A DNA stretch of 62,513 bases from Thoreauomyces humboldtii (GCA_027596035.1 JADGJA010000037.1:1-62513), one strand, 5' to 3'. Positions 47,526 to 59,284 are shown, counted from the first letter of the stretch. Program-made: numbers and translations. Notes: generated from the letters alone by a model not told the origin.

Positions 47526-48605
47526 TTAAGAATATTCGCTTAAGGATACCTCCTGCTGCTTGAAGTAGCGGCGATTCTCTTCATCGACCAGCACAAGGTT
47601 GAGGTAGTATCTCGTCGAGAACTTCTTGTTGACATCCCGATACGTCGGTGTAAGCTCGAATCCAGACAGGAACAGCCGAATAGGAATCGTTTCTCCGCGT
47701 ACGGGCGCCCCGTCCATGATCTCAAACTTCGTGACAGTTTCACTTTCGTTGTACTGGTTTGGCGCTGCCCCGGTCGTTTCCCTACGGATGATTGAAAGCT
47801 CCATGTACTTTATCTTGATGCGTACGAGAAGAAAGTAGATTTTCCCTACAATCACATCTCGCAGATGGTACCTTCGGAAAGCAAAAAGCTTAGATTGAAT
47901 AGTTCACGCTCATGAGCAGCCGCACGACCTACTTTGACTTGTTGTACTCGAACTCGATGTGGAGACAATCCTCAATGCCAACCTCCATCTTGATCGAGTT
48001 GTTGATTTCTGGTGGCATGCGATACGAGTGCACGAACACGTCCTTTTCCTTCGTGATGTCCGAAATTCTCCTCGCAACTGTCACGCGGACGAAGTAGCGC
48101 AGTTTGACGTTGATCCCAAAGTAGCTTTCAAACTGCTTCTCCACGTTCTTGAACTCAAAATCGTACGTAATGCTCGATCGAAGCTCTCCGGGAGCCGCAA
48201 GCTCTTGAGCTAGCGACGAGAACTCGTAGTGGTTCCCTCGGTCGTAGAATAACTCGATGTGACCGACCCATTCGATCTTGATGCCTTGATGTTCCACTTT
48301 CTTTCCATCTCGTACCCGCAATTGCACCTGCAAGTGAGTAGTTAATTCGGGCATTCGCCACTATCGACCCCAGATGGCTGCCAGCGCTCACCTTTCCGCT
48401 CACGGACTCTCCGTCAAAGAAAAGTGGGTATTTGGCCTTCTTATCCTTATCGACCTTGACATCCACCAGTTTTCGCTGATCTTCGCCGTTCAGAACGACC
48501 TCGATATCGGCCGAGGCGCCGAGTCCAAACAAGCTCTTGATAAGTCAGATTCAGTTTGGCTGGGGACTGATCTCCATTTCGATGATGACTAAGACGCACC
48601 GCCAT
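47526..48605 (-). CDS. VPS26: Retromer subunit VPS26
   Basis: Four exons (48600-48605, 48392-48535, 47933-48327, 47526-47871) sum to 891 nt, giving 296 residues. The first coding exon is only ATGGCG. The sequence continues SLFGLGASADIEVVLNGEDQ, LFFDGESVSGK, VEHQGIKIEWVGHIELFYDR, LAAPGELRSSITYDFEFKNV, then the highly conserved NNSIKMEVGIEDCLHIEFEY and NKSKYHLRDVIVGKIYFLLV. It ends IPIRLFLSGFELTPTYRDVN, then VDEENRRYFKQQEVSLSEYS. VPS26 is the arrestin-like subunit of the retromer, which recycles cargo from endosomes to the Golgi. Length and motifs match the family throughout. Confidence 0.95.
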
Positions 48606-49032
48606 TACAGATCAGAGTACCAAGGGGCGTCGGTGTCCACCTCCGGAGATAAAGCGAGATCAAGTGGAGTGCGTGTCGCGTGGCTAAATTGCGCCGAGGT
48701 GCAGCTTGGTGTCAAGCACGCTTCGAATATGGAAGGCTTGTGTCAGTTGGAATCAGTTTTAAGATTTATTTGTGGTCGAGCCCCAAATCACGGAAGAGCG
48801 TTAGAGAGCCCATTTACCTTGTGAACCTGAGATGGCCAGTATTGCTGGTAGGTGTTCTTGGTTCTTTCAGGTGATCGAGATTGGTGTGGTGATGTCAAAC
48901 GAGGATACAGCAACAGCCGCTCCGTTGTGACGTGGAGGTGCCCTTCCGACAGCTCTAAGGAGGCGACAGGACACAGGCTCGTCCTCGGGCTTGAGCCCTT
49001 GCCGGACGATAGCACTTCGGATCCGATCATCA
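48606..49032. other. Intergenic, no gene called
   Basis: This region is upstream of VPS26. A plus-strand frame of 64 codons (48680-48874) has a hydrophobic end but no other support. Confidence 0.4.
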
Positions 49033-49233
49033 TTCCATCAAGTCGCTGAAGCACTCATTACCCGGCTTACGTGGCGCAAGGTTATAAGTTAGGAGCACGC
49101 CGAACAATTTCTGACGAATCGTCAGTGGGGTGCTCATGTCCTTGTGAAAGCCATTCTGGGTGGATTCCTTGGTGATGCACAGCCGGATCCTTTCCCACGC
49201 AACGTCTGGTCCGCTTAGAGACCTATGAGACAT
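49030..49233 (-). CDS. Possible 67-residue protein
   Basis: The frame begins MSHRSLSGPDVAWERIRLCI, continues TPLTIRQKLFGVLLTYNLAP and ends ECFSDLME. The open frame extends upstream to 49473 in Arg-rich sequence, but the Met at 49233 gives a better-formed start. It could also be an exon of a larger gene. No family is recognised. Confidence 0.3.
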   Translation of the reverse strand: MSHRSLSGPDVAWERIRLCITKESTQNGFHKDMSTPLTIRQKLFGVLLTYNLAPRKPGNECFSDLME

Positions 49234-49943
49234 GGTATTTGTAAAACAAACACTTTTTATCGTTACTTTGCTGCGAAAGGACTCGCATAATGGGAGCAAT
49301 GGAGAGAAGCCCTGGCACGGGACCGATCGACCAGGTTGTCGGGGTTCTCGTTGAGCCTTTTTTGGGAGCGAGAGTCTAAAAATCCGGGAGGGGAGGCTGC
49401 CGGTATTCGGCCTTACGTACAGGGAGGCGCGCTGCCTGCCCCCGCTTCTTGCCATTTCCATTCCTCGAGACAAGGCATCTTGCCTCCAGCCCCGTCCCCT
49501 GTCGGGCCTCCTGCTTCCTACCTACAGTCGATCCGGGTCTTCCATCGGTACCCAAATTCCTGGCCGGCACGTAACGCTCGCAGGCCGTGATTTTGCTTTC
49601 GAAATTCTCCTGTTCTCTTGCTCGACTTCGTACCACCTATTGCCACGGCCCCCTGACATCTTGACGAACCCTCCGACGTGCCCGGGCAACTCATTCAGAT
49701 TCTCGCAATACCTCTGTCCTAGCGCCTCTGGGACGCTCTAGCACGCCTGCCGCCGTAGGTGAGCAACTGAAAGGTTCACCAAGGAGGGGCCCCGTTATGG
49801 AGAGCTTTTATCTCACACCCGTCAAACCTGGTTTCAGCGCTGTGAAGGTGTCTATAAGTACTATTTGATTTTGGTTCTATAGTCTACGTGCTTCCTGCGA
49901 GAATTCGCTGGCAGCAAGCGTCTGTTTGAGGAGGTCTTACGCG
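49234..49943. promoter_or_regulatory. Upstream region of the B56 gene
   Basis: About 700 nt without a supported gene. It should contain the promoter and leader of the PP2A subunit gene. Open frames here are short and Arg/Pro-rich. Confidence 0.4.
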
Positions 49944-52626
49944 ATGAAAGGATTGAAGAACCGCGTCGTACGTGCTTTTCAAGTGAAGGCTTGAGCTTGG
50001 ATCCATGGACTCATGGATATCGTTCTTTCTATTTTGCAGCTTTCAAGAAATAAGGGCCCCGAATCCAGCGAGAACGCAACCTCCCCAAAGTCTTCCACTC
50101 CGCTGAACAAAGTAGCCGCCGCGCCCATCCCAGCTCCTCAGAAGCCAGGAATCAAGGATAAACCCACAAGAGACGCAGGTGGGGTCTCGAAAAAAGACGA
50201 GCCCAAGATGGATGTCCAGAGCTCCCTGGTGAGGACTCGTCCCCGATGAGCAAATCCCACAGAGTAGAGTGCACGGAGCTTATGCGATGACCACTTAGGG
50301 TGGACCAAGTCACAAGCCCTCTGATAAAGAGGTGCCAAAGAGTGGTCCTCTGAATCGATTAAAGAACACGCCAAAGGACACTGTTCCTCTCAGCAAAGCT
50401 CCTCGACGTCAACGGTCATCTCGTTTTCATGTCACCGAGCAAGTGGAACTGGAGAAGCTGCCTGGCTTCAAAGGTATGAACCCCTTTTCTTTCCAAAAGG
50501 ACTTCGCCGGCTGACTCAAGACTTGGCAGATGTACTTCCCGCTGAGCGTCCGGAGCTTTTGATCAAGAAACTACATCAGTGCAGCGTGATTTTCGATTTC
50601 AACGATGCACAGTCCGACTTAAAGGGCAAGGAGATCAAGCGCCACGCCTTGACCGAAGTGGTTGAGTATATTAGCAACAACCGAGGCGTCATTACCGAGC
50701 CTGTGTATCCGGAGGTCATGAACATGGTTAGTCTGCACGCTATTTCTGACAAATCGACTTTCTTCAGATGCTGATAGCTTTGCCCGCAGTTTGGAGTAAA
50801 CCTCTTCCGTACTATACCGCCACAAGTTAATCCGAGCGGAGACGCCTTCGACCCTGAAGAGGATGAGCCTGTTTTGGAAATGGCTTGGCCACATCTTCAG
50901 ATCGTCTACGAGTTCTTCCTTCGCTTCATTGAGTCTCCGGACTTTAACACCAATATTGCCAAGAAGTACATCGATCAGCACTTTATCCTGCAGGTAACGT
51001 CACTCGAAATAGCGTCCTGTATCATGGAGGTCCTGACATAATAAGGGTAGATCCTGGACCTCTTCGACAGCGAGGATCCGAGAGAGAGGGATTTCCTGAA
51101 GACCACCTTGCATCGCATATATGGCAAATTTTTGAATCTTCGAGCTTTCATCAGGCGGTCGATCAACAACGTCTTCTTCCAATTCATCTACGAGATTGAA
51201 CGACACAATGGCATTGCGGAACTTTTGGAGATCATGGGCAGGTAAACGAAAAGTTCTGGATTTTCGTGGTATTATTTCCCGGCTTATCAGGCTTTTCCTT
51301 AGCATTATCAACGGCTTCGCTTTACCTTTGAAAGAAGAGCACAAAGTCTTTTTGACTCGCGTGCTCATTCCAATGCACAAAGCAAAATCGTTGACTCTGT
51401 ATCACCCGCAACTGGCTTACTGCGTGGTACAGTTTTTGGAGAAGGATCCAGGCTTGACCGAAGAGGTATAGTGTCAGCAAGAACGTCTTTTTCTCTTAGA
51501 GGACAATCAAAGATTAACGTGCGTTCATTGCAAAAGGTGGTCTGTGGGCTGCTTAGGTTCTGGCCGAAGGTCAACAGTCCAAAGGAAGTCATGTTCTTGA
51601 ATGAGGTCGAAGAGATTTTGGATGTCATCGAACCTCAAGAATTCGTTAAAGTGCAAACGCCGCTATTCCAGCAGATCGCACGATGCGTCTCAAGCCAGCA
51701 TTTCCAGGTGCGTTGAAGCAGTTTTTTCTTGGGGAGTATCCATCTTGACTTTTGTAAACAGGTCGCAGAGAGGGCCCTGTATTACTGGAATAACGACTAC
51801 ATCATCAGTTTAATCGGTGACAATGCCGCTGTCATTCTCCCAATTATGTTCGCGTCACTGTACCGTAACTCGAAAACTCACTGGAACAGGTTTGTTCGTT
51901 ATGGAGTCTTTTCGATGGGCGTTTGTCTGACTTTTCACCAGGACAATCCATGGTCTTGTGTACAACGCTCTGAAATTATTCATGGAGATCAGCCCAAAGC
52001 TGTTTGATGACTGCACCAATAAATACAAGCAGAACCGCCAACAGTACGACCTTCCATGGTACTTACATTGGCCCGCTCGGATCTTTAATCTCAGTCTTTC
52101 TTAGAGAACGCAAGAAGCAGAAGGATCGTGACGACACTTGGGCGAAGCTTGAACTGCTCGCAACTCAAAACGCCAACAACAAGTCCCCGACTGGACGCAC
52201 AGCCCGTCTAGTCGTGTCTACAGCCCCAACCGCTGCTGTGGTCGCCGGTGGTATGTCGTTGCATGCAAGTAACGTGTGAACGTACGCAAGATTAACACGT
52301 TTTTCCTTAATGCAGCGGCGATAGCACCTATGGAGGATACTCCTATCCGGCCCGATGCACCCGAGGACGACGGTCTCGACTCGGATATGGTACGAACAGG
52401 GGCTGCTGCTCACTTCTCTAGACGAGAAAGGTTCTTACTTTTTTATTTTCCTCCTTCGCAGCAACAATTCGACGAGCGGCCCACTCCCCAGCGCTTCCGA
52501 CGAAAGTCGGTTCTTCCTGTGGACGAAACAGTGCTGTCTGAGCTTTCGCGTCACAAGTCGCTAGAAGAGCTGACAACGGGCAAGAGCAAGGCGCAGACAG
52601 CGTCCGGAGCGGCCACCGCCCATTGA
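49944..52626 (+). CDS. RTS1: PP2A regulatory subunit B56 (RTS1-like)
   Basis: The start at 49944 (MKGLKNRV) is a short exon ending at GTACGT. It joins to [20 protein letters not shown], a basic Ser/Pro-rich N-terminal extension. The HEAT-like B56 core follows over about ten exons: [180 protein letters not shown]. The C-terminal extension after NRQQ is low complexity, ending at 52626. B56 targets PP2A to substrates bearing LxxIxE motifs and acts in the stress response, cell cycle and chromosome segregation. Confidence 0.95.
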
Positions 52627-53040
52627 ATGGACACGTTGCTTCACGGTCTGGGAAGGAGGACTGGGGATCATGAGGGCGTCTCCTTGCCCGCTTACGGAAA
52701 GGAGAGTGCCAAGATGAACGGACTCTTCAAAAACCACGCTCCCCTGGAACAGCATATCTGCGCTTTGAGCGGCGCAACATATCGGGGCTGGACGTTGGCA
52801 TCTGTGTCTTTTTTTTTTGTTTCAATAGAGCGACTGGGGTGAGGCTCTTGTTCTCGGTCTCTGCTGCCTGCAGTCAGAGTACCACTGAGGAAAGTATCGA
52901 TTATCTCAACCTTCATACTATACGTATATGAGCCTGTTCTCCTGCTCTCATTCTGTTCTCGATAAGTCTGTTTTCGACAGACCATAAATATCTTTGGAAC
53001 CAAGCTCCGCTCCTCAGCAGTGGTTGTACTTGGCTGTCGC
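52627..53040. other. Intergenic
   Basis: Downstream of the B56 stop. No gene is seen. A T-rich run (TTTTTTTTTTG at 52810-52820) is present. Confidence 0.4.
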
Positions 53041-53387
53041 TCATGACATGTGTGCCAGCTCCTCCGCAATGTGAACCCATGACTGGCTGGCATTCAGATT
53101 CCGCCAAAACCTTTGAGATTCTTGACGCCACGCACGCATAGCCAGAATTCGATTGCAAACGTCGCATTCCCAACCTTTTATCTGTGCCACTGGCGACCTG
53201 TGTCGTTGACCTGCCCAACACCGATCGATAGGTTAAGGACAGGAACGGTCGACTGTTGCATTGCGAGAGCGACCGCTGCGACGTGGACGTGCCGGCCCAC
53301 CACCTCAGATCCACTGCCATACGCGGAAATGAAAAGACACTCATCAGAACCGTGGGAAGACACAATCTCGTGCTCACCGTGTGTCAT
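53041..53387 (-). CDS. Possible small unrecognised gene
   Basis: Two minus-strand segments look coding. The first starts MTHGEHEIVSSHGSDECLFI and runs through GRHVHVAAVALAMQQSTVPV to LNLSIGVGQ. The second, in another frame, reads IKGWECDVCNRILAMRAWRQ, then NLNASQSWVHIAEELAHMS and a stop at 53041. The Cys pair (CDVC) and the amphipathic end are protein-like. A short intron would be needed to join them and I could not place it with good phase. Function unknown. Confidence 0.3.
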
Positions 53388-54239
53388 GCCATGGGCTTTC
53401 GTCAGTCCGTTTTGTGCGCTCTCGTCGCTTCACCCGAGCCCTAGGGTCAGGGCTGTGCTACCAACGGATCCAAAAGTGACGTTGTTTTTCACACGCGCAA
53501 AAGCAAAAGCAGGAGGGGCGCGTTTTCCCTCTTTGGTCACTTTCGCACGAGCCAGGGGGGTCTGGTCTGCGTCTGGTTGGACGGAGAGAGATAAGAGAAA
53601 AGAAGCGAGATAGGAGCGTCACACACGCACACGACCGCCTCTCTTTTTAGAGACTCTGTTCTCCCCACTTTTCCCTCGGCTCCGCTGGACCACGCCCACC
53701 TCACATACACAGCAGCCCTGCATCACAGCCCTTTACCACCCTCGCTTTATTATTAGACCTGAAGCACATAGAGCAGCGCCCCATCTCCTCCCCAAGATAC
53801 CTCAACCCATCCTATAGCGTCCCCGATCTACCGACGCTTGCCACCCAGGCACCACTTGCTCAACTTGGTTCAAAGCATCTTCACTTGCGCTAGCGCCACG
53901 GATATCCCCCAGCCCATACATTCAGCCTCCCCTTCCCTGAGACGTCTCCCCATCCCGTCAAGCTCAGAAACCTCAAACCCATACCGACCGAAAGCCTCCT
54001 CTAGCCTCCCTCCGTCCCTGCGTCTTTGGCATGCCATTTTGCTGCCCGAACTGCAATCCCCGCGTTAACGCAAAATCCGTCACAACCCGCGCTCCCGCGT
54101 GTCATCAGAAACCAAAGGCTTTCTTGACTACAAAGAGCACCAGAGGGTCCATCTTTCCTCCCATCGATTCAACACTATTTTACCCAGCAACACATCAGCG
54201 TCAATCGTATCCCAAGCTCCCGCATCTCAACATCCCATA
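53388..54239. promoter_or_regulatory. Upstream region of the divergent kinase gene
   Basis: This is C-rich, CT-rich DNA with many CCC/CAC runs and no supported gene. Because the kinase frame stays open upstream to 54099, part of this could be coding, but composition suggests a leader and promoter. Confidence 0.4.
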
Positions 54240-55505
54240 ATGTCGCGCAACTCGATAGACGCCTCCTCCGTTTGCACGCAGCGTGCCACAGATTTCCCTG
54301 CCTATCCCTTCAATCTCAAGGCCTTCTCCGCTCAATCCTCCCTGTCCCCGCTACGCGCCGCCCGTAGGAGTTCCTCCACTGCCGGTATCGAGCAAAGCGG
54401 CTCCACAGCCGGCAGTCGGTTACACCGACTTTCGCTTTCTTCGTCACCGTCGCCCGGACGAAAACACAGTCTTACGAGTGCGCGGCCTACTCTGCTGCTT
54501 GCTCCCATAGCTACAGCATATTCGCATCTCGCTAGGGTCAGCGTTCCTTCCACACCGTCCAGTCCACGCAACACTCCGCTCCCGCAACCCTCCCACACGC
54601 TCCGGTATGCCATCGACGGCGACACTCAGCGAGTAGAGACGGAGCTCTCGACGGTCGAGTTCGCTCGGGATACTCAGGATGGCGACTGTCCTGTGGTCAT
54701 CAAGCGGCTCAACGAGCCTGATACGGTCCAGCACGAGCTCCGCGTTCTGAACCACGTCATGTCCGCCAACCTGCCTCACGCGCTCCATCTTCGAGACACG
54801 TATGCCGACCCATTCACCGGAGAGCGAGTTCTCGTGTTCCCACGTCTGGAGTCGCTCAACACACGCCGACTGGATCTCTCGGCTGTCGCTGACTTCACTC
54901 GTCAGATTGCCACTGGTCTCGCCGCCGCTCACGCCTCGGGTATCGCCCATCTTGACATCACCCAGGCTAACTTGATGCTCGACCCCTCCACGCGAAAGAT
55001 TGTCATCATCGACTGGGGACTCGCTCGCTTTTGCGACGACGCTACTCCCCACCCTGTCGGCCGTGGGACACCCGGCTACATAGCTCCCGAAATGTACTCT
55101 GGGACCGCCGCCGGGACCGCATCCGACATCTACTCGTTCGGCGTCATCCTCGGCCAATGGTTGGAACCGTACCTTCCGGACTGCTCACTGGCGTACCTCG
55201 GGTCTCGTCTTGTCCGACCTTCGACGACATCTTACATCATCCGTAGCATCCAGGATTCCCCTATGCTGACGGAATGCTCCGGTCCCTCGATCGTTGCCGA
55301 TGCGGGTCGTCTTCTCATGGCCATGCTGGATCCGGACCCAGCTACCCGGATCACTGCTGACGAGATTCTCACGCACCCCTTCCTGAAGGCTTCCTCGGTG
55401 GCGTTCGAAGGGACTACGTTTGCGGAGTATGAGGCTGCCGTCTGTCGTGCGCGTTGCGGTGGGAGATCGACGAGTCGTGGAGATATCGTTGTTCGGTATC
55501 GCTAA
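54240..55505 (+). CDS. Divergent intronless protein kinase
   Basis: A single 421-codon exon from 54240 (MSRNSIDASSVCTQRATDFP); an in-frame Met at 54099 could add 47 residues. The first 150 residues are Ser-rich and disordered. Kinase landmarks: CPVVIKRL (VAIK-like Lys), an alpha-C Glu in DTVQHELRVLNHVM, the catalytic loop HLDITQANLML in place of HRDLKPxN, the metal-binding triplet DWG (IIDWGLARFC), GTPGYIAPE and the DIYSFGVIL helix. A typical GxGxxG loop is not evident before VVIK. The catalytic Asp, the Asn and the metal Asp are kept, while the R of HRD is L and the loop Lys is T. The gene lacks introns although most neighbours have several. The substrate is unknown. Confidence 0.85.
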   Translation: MSRNSIDASSVCTQRATDFPAYPFNLKAFSAQSSLSPLRAARRSSSTAGIEQSGSTAGSRLHRLSLSSSPSPGRKHSLTSARPTLLLAPIATAYSHLARVSVPSTPSSPRNTPLPQPSHTLRYAIDGDTQRVETELSTVEFARDTQDGDCPVVIKRLNEPDTVQHELRVLNHVMSANLPHALHLRDTYADPFTGERVLVFPRLESLNTRRLDLSAVADFTRQIATGLAAAHASGIAHLDITQANLMLDPSTRKIVIIDWGLARFCDDATPHPVGRGTPGYIAPEMYSGTAAGTASDIYSFGVILGQWLEPYLPDCSLAYLGSRLVRPSTTSYIIRSIQDSPMLTECSGPSIVADAGRLLMAMLDPDPATRITADEILTHPFLKASSVAFEGTTFAEYEAAVCRARCGGRSTSRGDIVVRYR

Positions 55506-55687
55506 ACGAAACACCCTCCTCTTTCGACCACGTTCACTGTACACACTCCTTTTTTTGTCCCACGGCGTAGTCGTCGCGTCGCACCTTCCATGCAAATACC
55601 ATTTACTTTTTGACGCTTTGACAATGTGTGATATGGAATTCCTCATATCCTTCCTCGGTGACGCGGTGCATTGTTTCGATATCTTTA

Positions 55688-56560
55688 TCAATAATAGAAC
55701 TCCCAAGCATCCATCTTGAAGTTGTACATGGATTCGGTATCTCTCAGCAACTTCACCTCCTTGCCCGGCTCCGCCTCTCCCTCCTGTCTTTCCAGTACGA
55801 AGCTTATGGTCAAGGATGTCTTCCCGGGCCTCCTGGTTCGGTGACTCGCATAGTCCGAAGCTTTCAAGGGAAAGTCGTAGTTGAAGAAGATTTCCCTCGC
55901 CAGAAGAAGGTCCCGCACGGCCGGGTCCGATAGCTCGGCCGAGTCAATGATCAGCAATGGTGCTTCGAGGGCTGCCGCACGAGCAACGGGATCCATCTCT
56001 CCGTGCTAAATGCAAAAGATACCGCCAAGTCGTAGGTATACGTGCCACACAGGAGGCCGAATCTTCTGCCCCTCGACCGCGCTGTTCCTACAGTATCAAC
56101 TTACCAATTTGTCGGTGATGAACTGGCGAACGTTCACCTGAGCTGCCAGGGTCTCGCAGCGGTCCGCGCCGTGGACAACGACGACCGTGTTGTACGCCTG
56201 GCGGGGTCAAGAGGTGCTGAAGTCAGAACACGGGAGGTCAGGGTGCTTCTGGACATGCAATTGTTCTTGCACAGTACAGTGAAGACTCTCCAGCAGTCCA
56301 GAAGCGTATCGAGTTTCCATTCGGGCTTCTTGACGAGGGTATAGTAGTGTTGTTGGTCCCGGGACATGATCCTTGCAGATCGACGCACCGAGGTCTCCAG
56401 TAGGCCAAGGTTGTCAAGGTTGTGTGGGCTTTTCCGACACACGTGGCGGTGGCTATGTGACACATCCTTTTCCCCATGAAATACAGTACAGTACGGTAGA
56501 TAGTACCTGCAGACCTCGGCATTTCTCTGACTTTGGCGTCTTTCTTTCCAGCCATAATTG
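55688..56560 (-). CDS. Unrecognised conserved-looking gene
   Basis: The last exon (55688-56008) encodes HGEMDPVARAAALEAPLLII, DSAELSDPAVRDLLLAREIF, RPGKTSLTISFVLERQEGEA, ending SMYNFKMDAWEFYY. It joins in phase, across a GTAAGT...TTTAG intron, to NVRQFITDKL and YNTVVVVHGADRCETLAAQV. Further upstream METRYASGLLESLHCTVQEQ then LHVQKHPDLP looks coding. The likely first exon starts near 56555 with MAGKKDAKVREMPRSAG. One junction (about 56184-56215) does not close cleanly: a 33-nt segment with an in-frame stop separates two frames of the same phase. The protein is about 190 residues; I do not recognise the family. Confidence 0.5.
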
Positions 56561-56594
56561 AAGACCGGCGAGGACTCACTACAATAGCCCTCGG

Positions 56595-59065
56595 ATGGAG
56601 AGCGCGAAGAGCACAGAACATCGCAAACGTCAGATACAAGCATGCGGTACGTCTCCTCTACCCTGAATGTTCAGAAAAAGCGTCACCTCGACTTATCCAG
56701 TACTTCTCTCCACGTCATAGATGGGTGCCGTATGAAGAAACGGCGCTGCGATGGCAAAAAGCCATGCACGCAGTGCCGCAAAGCCCGATCACGAGACGGC
56801 CTTGTCCCTCCGTGCTCGTATCTGATTCCGTTCCGAAAACGAGGAGCTTCGGTCATCAAAAAGGGAGCGGCAACCGCCTGCGAGGCTTCGGAGACGGCTG
56901 ATCTCCTGACGCCTACGAGACCTGTGGGATGCGCAGATGAGGGGCTAGATGGATCATCGGCATCCCCGGACTCGTCAGACATGAGCGACGTACTGCTGGG
57001 CGCGGATTCCATGCAGTCGCTGTTTGACCCCATGTCTATGGACAGCAGCTCGTCCGCACCCTCTTCGTCTCCTGACATGTCCATGTCGGATCCGCTGCTC
57101 GAGGCCTTGGGTCTTACGACAACGCCTGCGGCTCTGCTAGAAACTTCAACGCAAGTCATAGCCGATACTTCCGGGTTCTTCAATCCGTTGACTTCCGAGG
57201 TGGACGCCCTGGAGAGCGCCATGGCAATGGTTGCTGTGCCGTCCTTTACCAATGTTGGTGGTGCTTCCTCTGAGGATGTGGAGAGCTTCATGTCTCTAAT
57301 GGCTGGCCCTGTTCCCTTGGCCTCGTCCAATGATTCTTCAACTGTCTCGGGCCTTTGGGACGCAGGTATCCTTCCCGATACATCATTCAGTCTGGACCCG
57401 GCCACCTACAACGCGCTGAACATGGATTCTGGAATGTATTCCTTCCTTGCTTCCGATGCCCTTGGAGGGTCGATGCCCGTCTTACCGGATCTGGAACCCC
57501 ATTTGATGAGCTTGGCGATGGGACCTGGATTTCATTCTCTGGGCATACCACAGGTTCTCGGTCAACTACCATCAGGTGTGGCAGATCTGATGTGCGCCGT
57601 AGGCGCCCAGCTCAGTGCACACCCTGGGCTGGATTCCCAATACGGTGGTCGGATACGTGCCATGCGCCACTTTATGGATCGTGCTACTCGAGCTTTCGAT
57701 GACAAACTACAGAATGCGTTCAAAGTCTCACCAGCGGTCATACACGCCATGCTATCCTTGGGATGCCTCGAGTTCATGCTTGGGGACTACCATCAAGCCT
57801 GTCGCTGGATCAGCGACGCTTGCAATCGATGCGAACACTCACTTTACAACCGCCATGCGCTTCCGAGAGAGTTTGCAGGGTTCAAAAAGTTTGATGCAAT
57901 ACGGGATGAGATGGAATGGGAAAAGGAAGCCCGATGGAACGTGTACGCTCATGCTCTAGAAGTTGATACACTTACGTCCTTTGCATCGAACTTTGCGTTC
58001 GACATAAACGAGATGGAGGCTCCTCACATGCTTTACGAGCGCCGTCCCTGGGAATCACCGAACGATTTTGCTACGAGGGCGGGAAGAGACGCGCAATCAA
58101 ACATGCGAAGCCCTCGGCCCCCGGAATTAACCATCTTCGACCAATTTCCTGGCTCGGCTCGCCAAGCACCTCCTTCTTTCTTGACCGTCAACCCCTCGAG
58201 GGCCACGGCGATTGTCGTGCAGATATCATTCCTGAAGAGAAGGGTTCTTCGTTTTACCCGGTCACCGGCGGCGAAGACGCTCGATGCGGACGAAGGCGAT
58301 ACTGGGATCGGCGCAGCGACGATACTGGCCATCACACCTGTGGAAGCCGACATTCTTACTATTCATGATTCAATTTTGGCATGGTACAAAACGCTGCCGG
58401 CCTCGGTTCGTCTTTTCCGATCATTCGCGCTGTTCCGCGATCCACCTACGCCTGAGATCCTCAACGGCAGCTCCTCCGGCTTGGGCCATCTCCCATGGTG
58501 CATCACCGTTATCCTCATTATGTCGCTCCTCCATTCATCTCACAACACGCCAACGTTTGGTTGCAACTACCGCATCGATGCTGGCACGGCCTATCCCATG
58601 CGCGTTACCTCCAACCACATTCTGACCGTATGTCGCCGTGCGTTATCGTACTGCCTCCGGAGCTTCCTCTCGCGACCGTTGGTCCCAAGCCCGCTGATTG
58701 TAGACGCTGGATACGGAGCTCGTATGGCGGCGCTGCCCTTCAGCGCCGAGCATCCTGCTCTTCCGCAGGCCATCCAGATGCTGCCAGCGGTTGGGCTCCA
58801 CATCGTTGCCATCGTCGCGGCGGAAATGACCTCCCCCGAAGCACCCGTGGCTGAGGCGTTGGCTGACATCCAGGATCTCTACCTACCAATACTGGACAGC
58901 GTCTGCCGCAATGTGCCCGTCGAGCTGGACTCGGCGATGAAGCTCAGAGGGTTGGTGGCGGAAGGAATGGGAGGCCAGCAGGTTGAACTCCATGGAAATT
59001 GGCGAAGGAAATGCTGGAGAGGCACCGCCCGGGGCTCAGCAAACGTGGGCGAGCGGTATATATGA
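56595..59065 (+). CDS. Zn2Cys6 fungal transcription factor
   Basis: Two exons (56595-56646, 56721-59065) join across a 74-nt intron in phase and give 798 residues. The first exon is needed: it supplies the first zinc-ligand Cys in RKRQIQAC|DGCRMKKRRC. The binuclear cluster then reads C-x2-C-x6-C-x5-C-x2-C-x12-C (DGKKPCTQCRKARSRDGL, VPPCSY). The last spacer is longer than the usual 6-8. A Ser/Asp/Met-rich acidic region (residues about 110-260) follows. The C-terminal half is helical and resembles the fungal-specific regulatory middle domain (GGRIRAMRHFMDRATRAFDD, MLSLGCLEFMLGDYHQACRW). The target genes are unknown. The gene is head-to-head with the unrecognised gene at 55688-56560. Confidence 0.9.
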
Positions 59066-59284
59066 CGATTTCAGAGCGTAGCCCACTGAATCTCGCTACA
59101 TAGCCGGACCTTTCTAAGCACGCTCGATCCCACGAATATACATGATAGGACTGTGGCCGCCAGCACATAAAAACGGCAGTGAACGAATAGTAAATGCTGG
59201 CATGTGTACGCGGGAATACAAGCTTGCCGTCCGGATGTACAACCGTCCGTCATGACACGCTCGCTGAACAAACTCAAGGGTGAC

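Noticed and set aside
54444..55157. 237-codon minus-strand frame
   Set aside because: Antisense shadow of the protein kinase exon.
56683..57405. 240-codon minus-strand frame
   Set aside because: Antisense shadow of the Zn2Cys6 factor, which has a recognisable DNA-binding domain.
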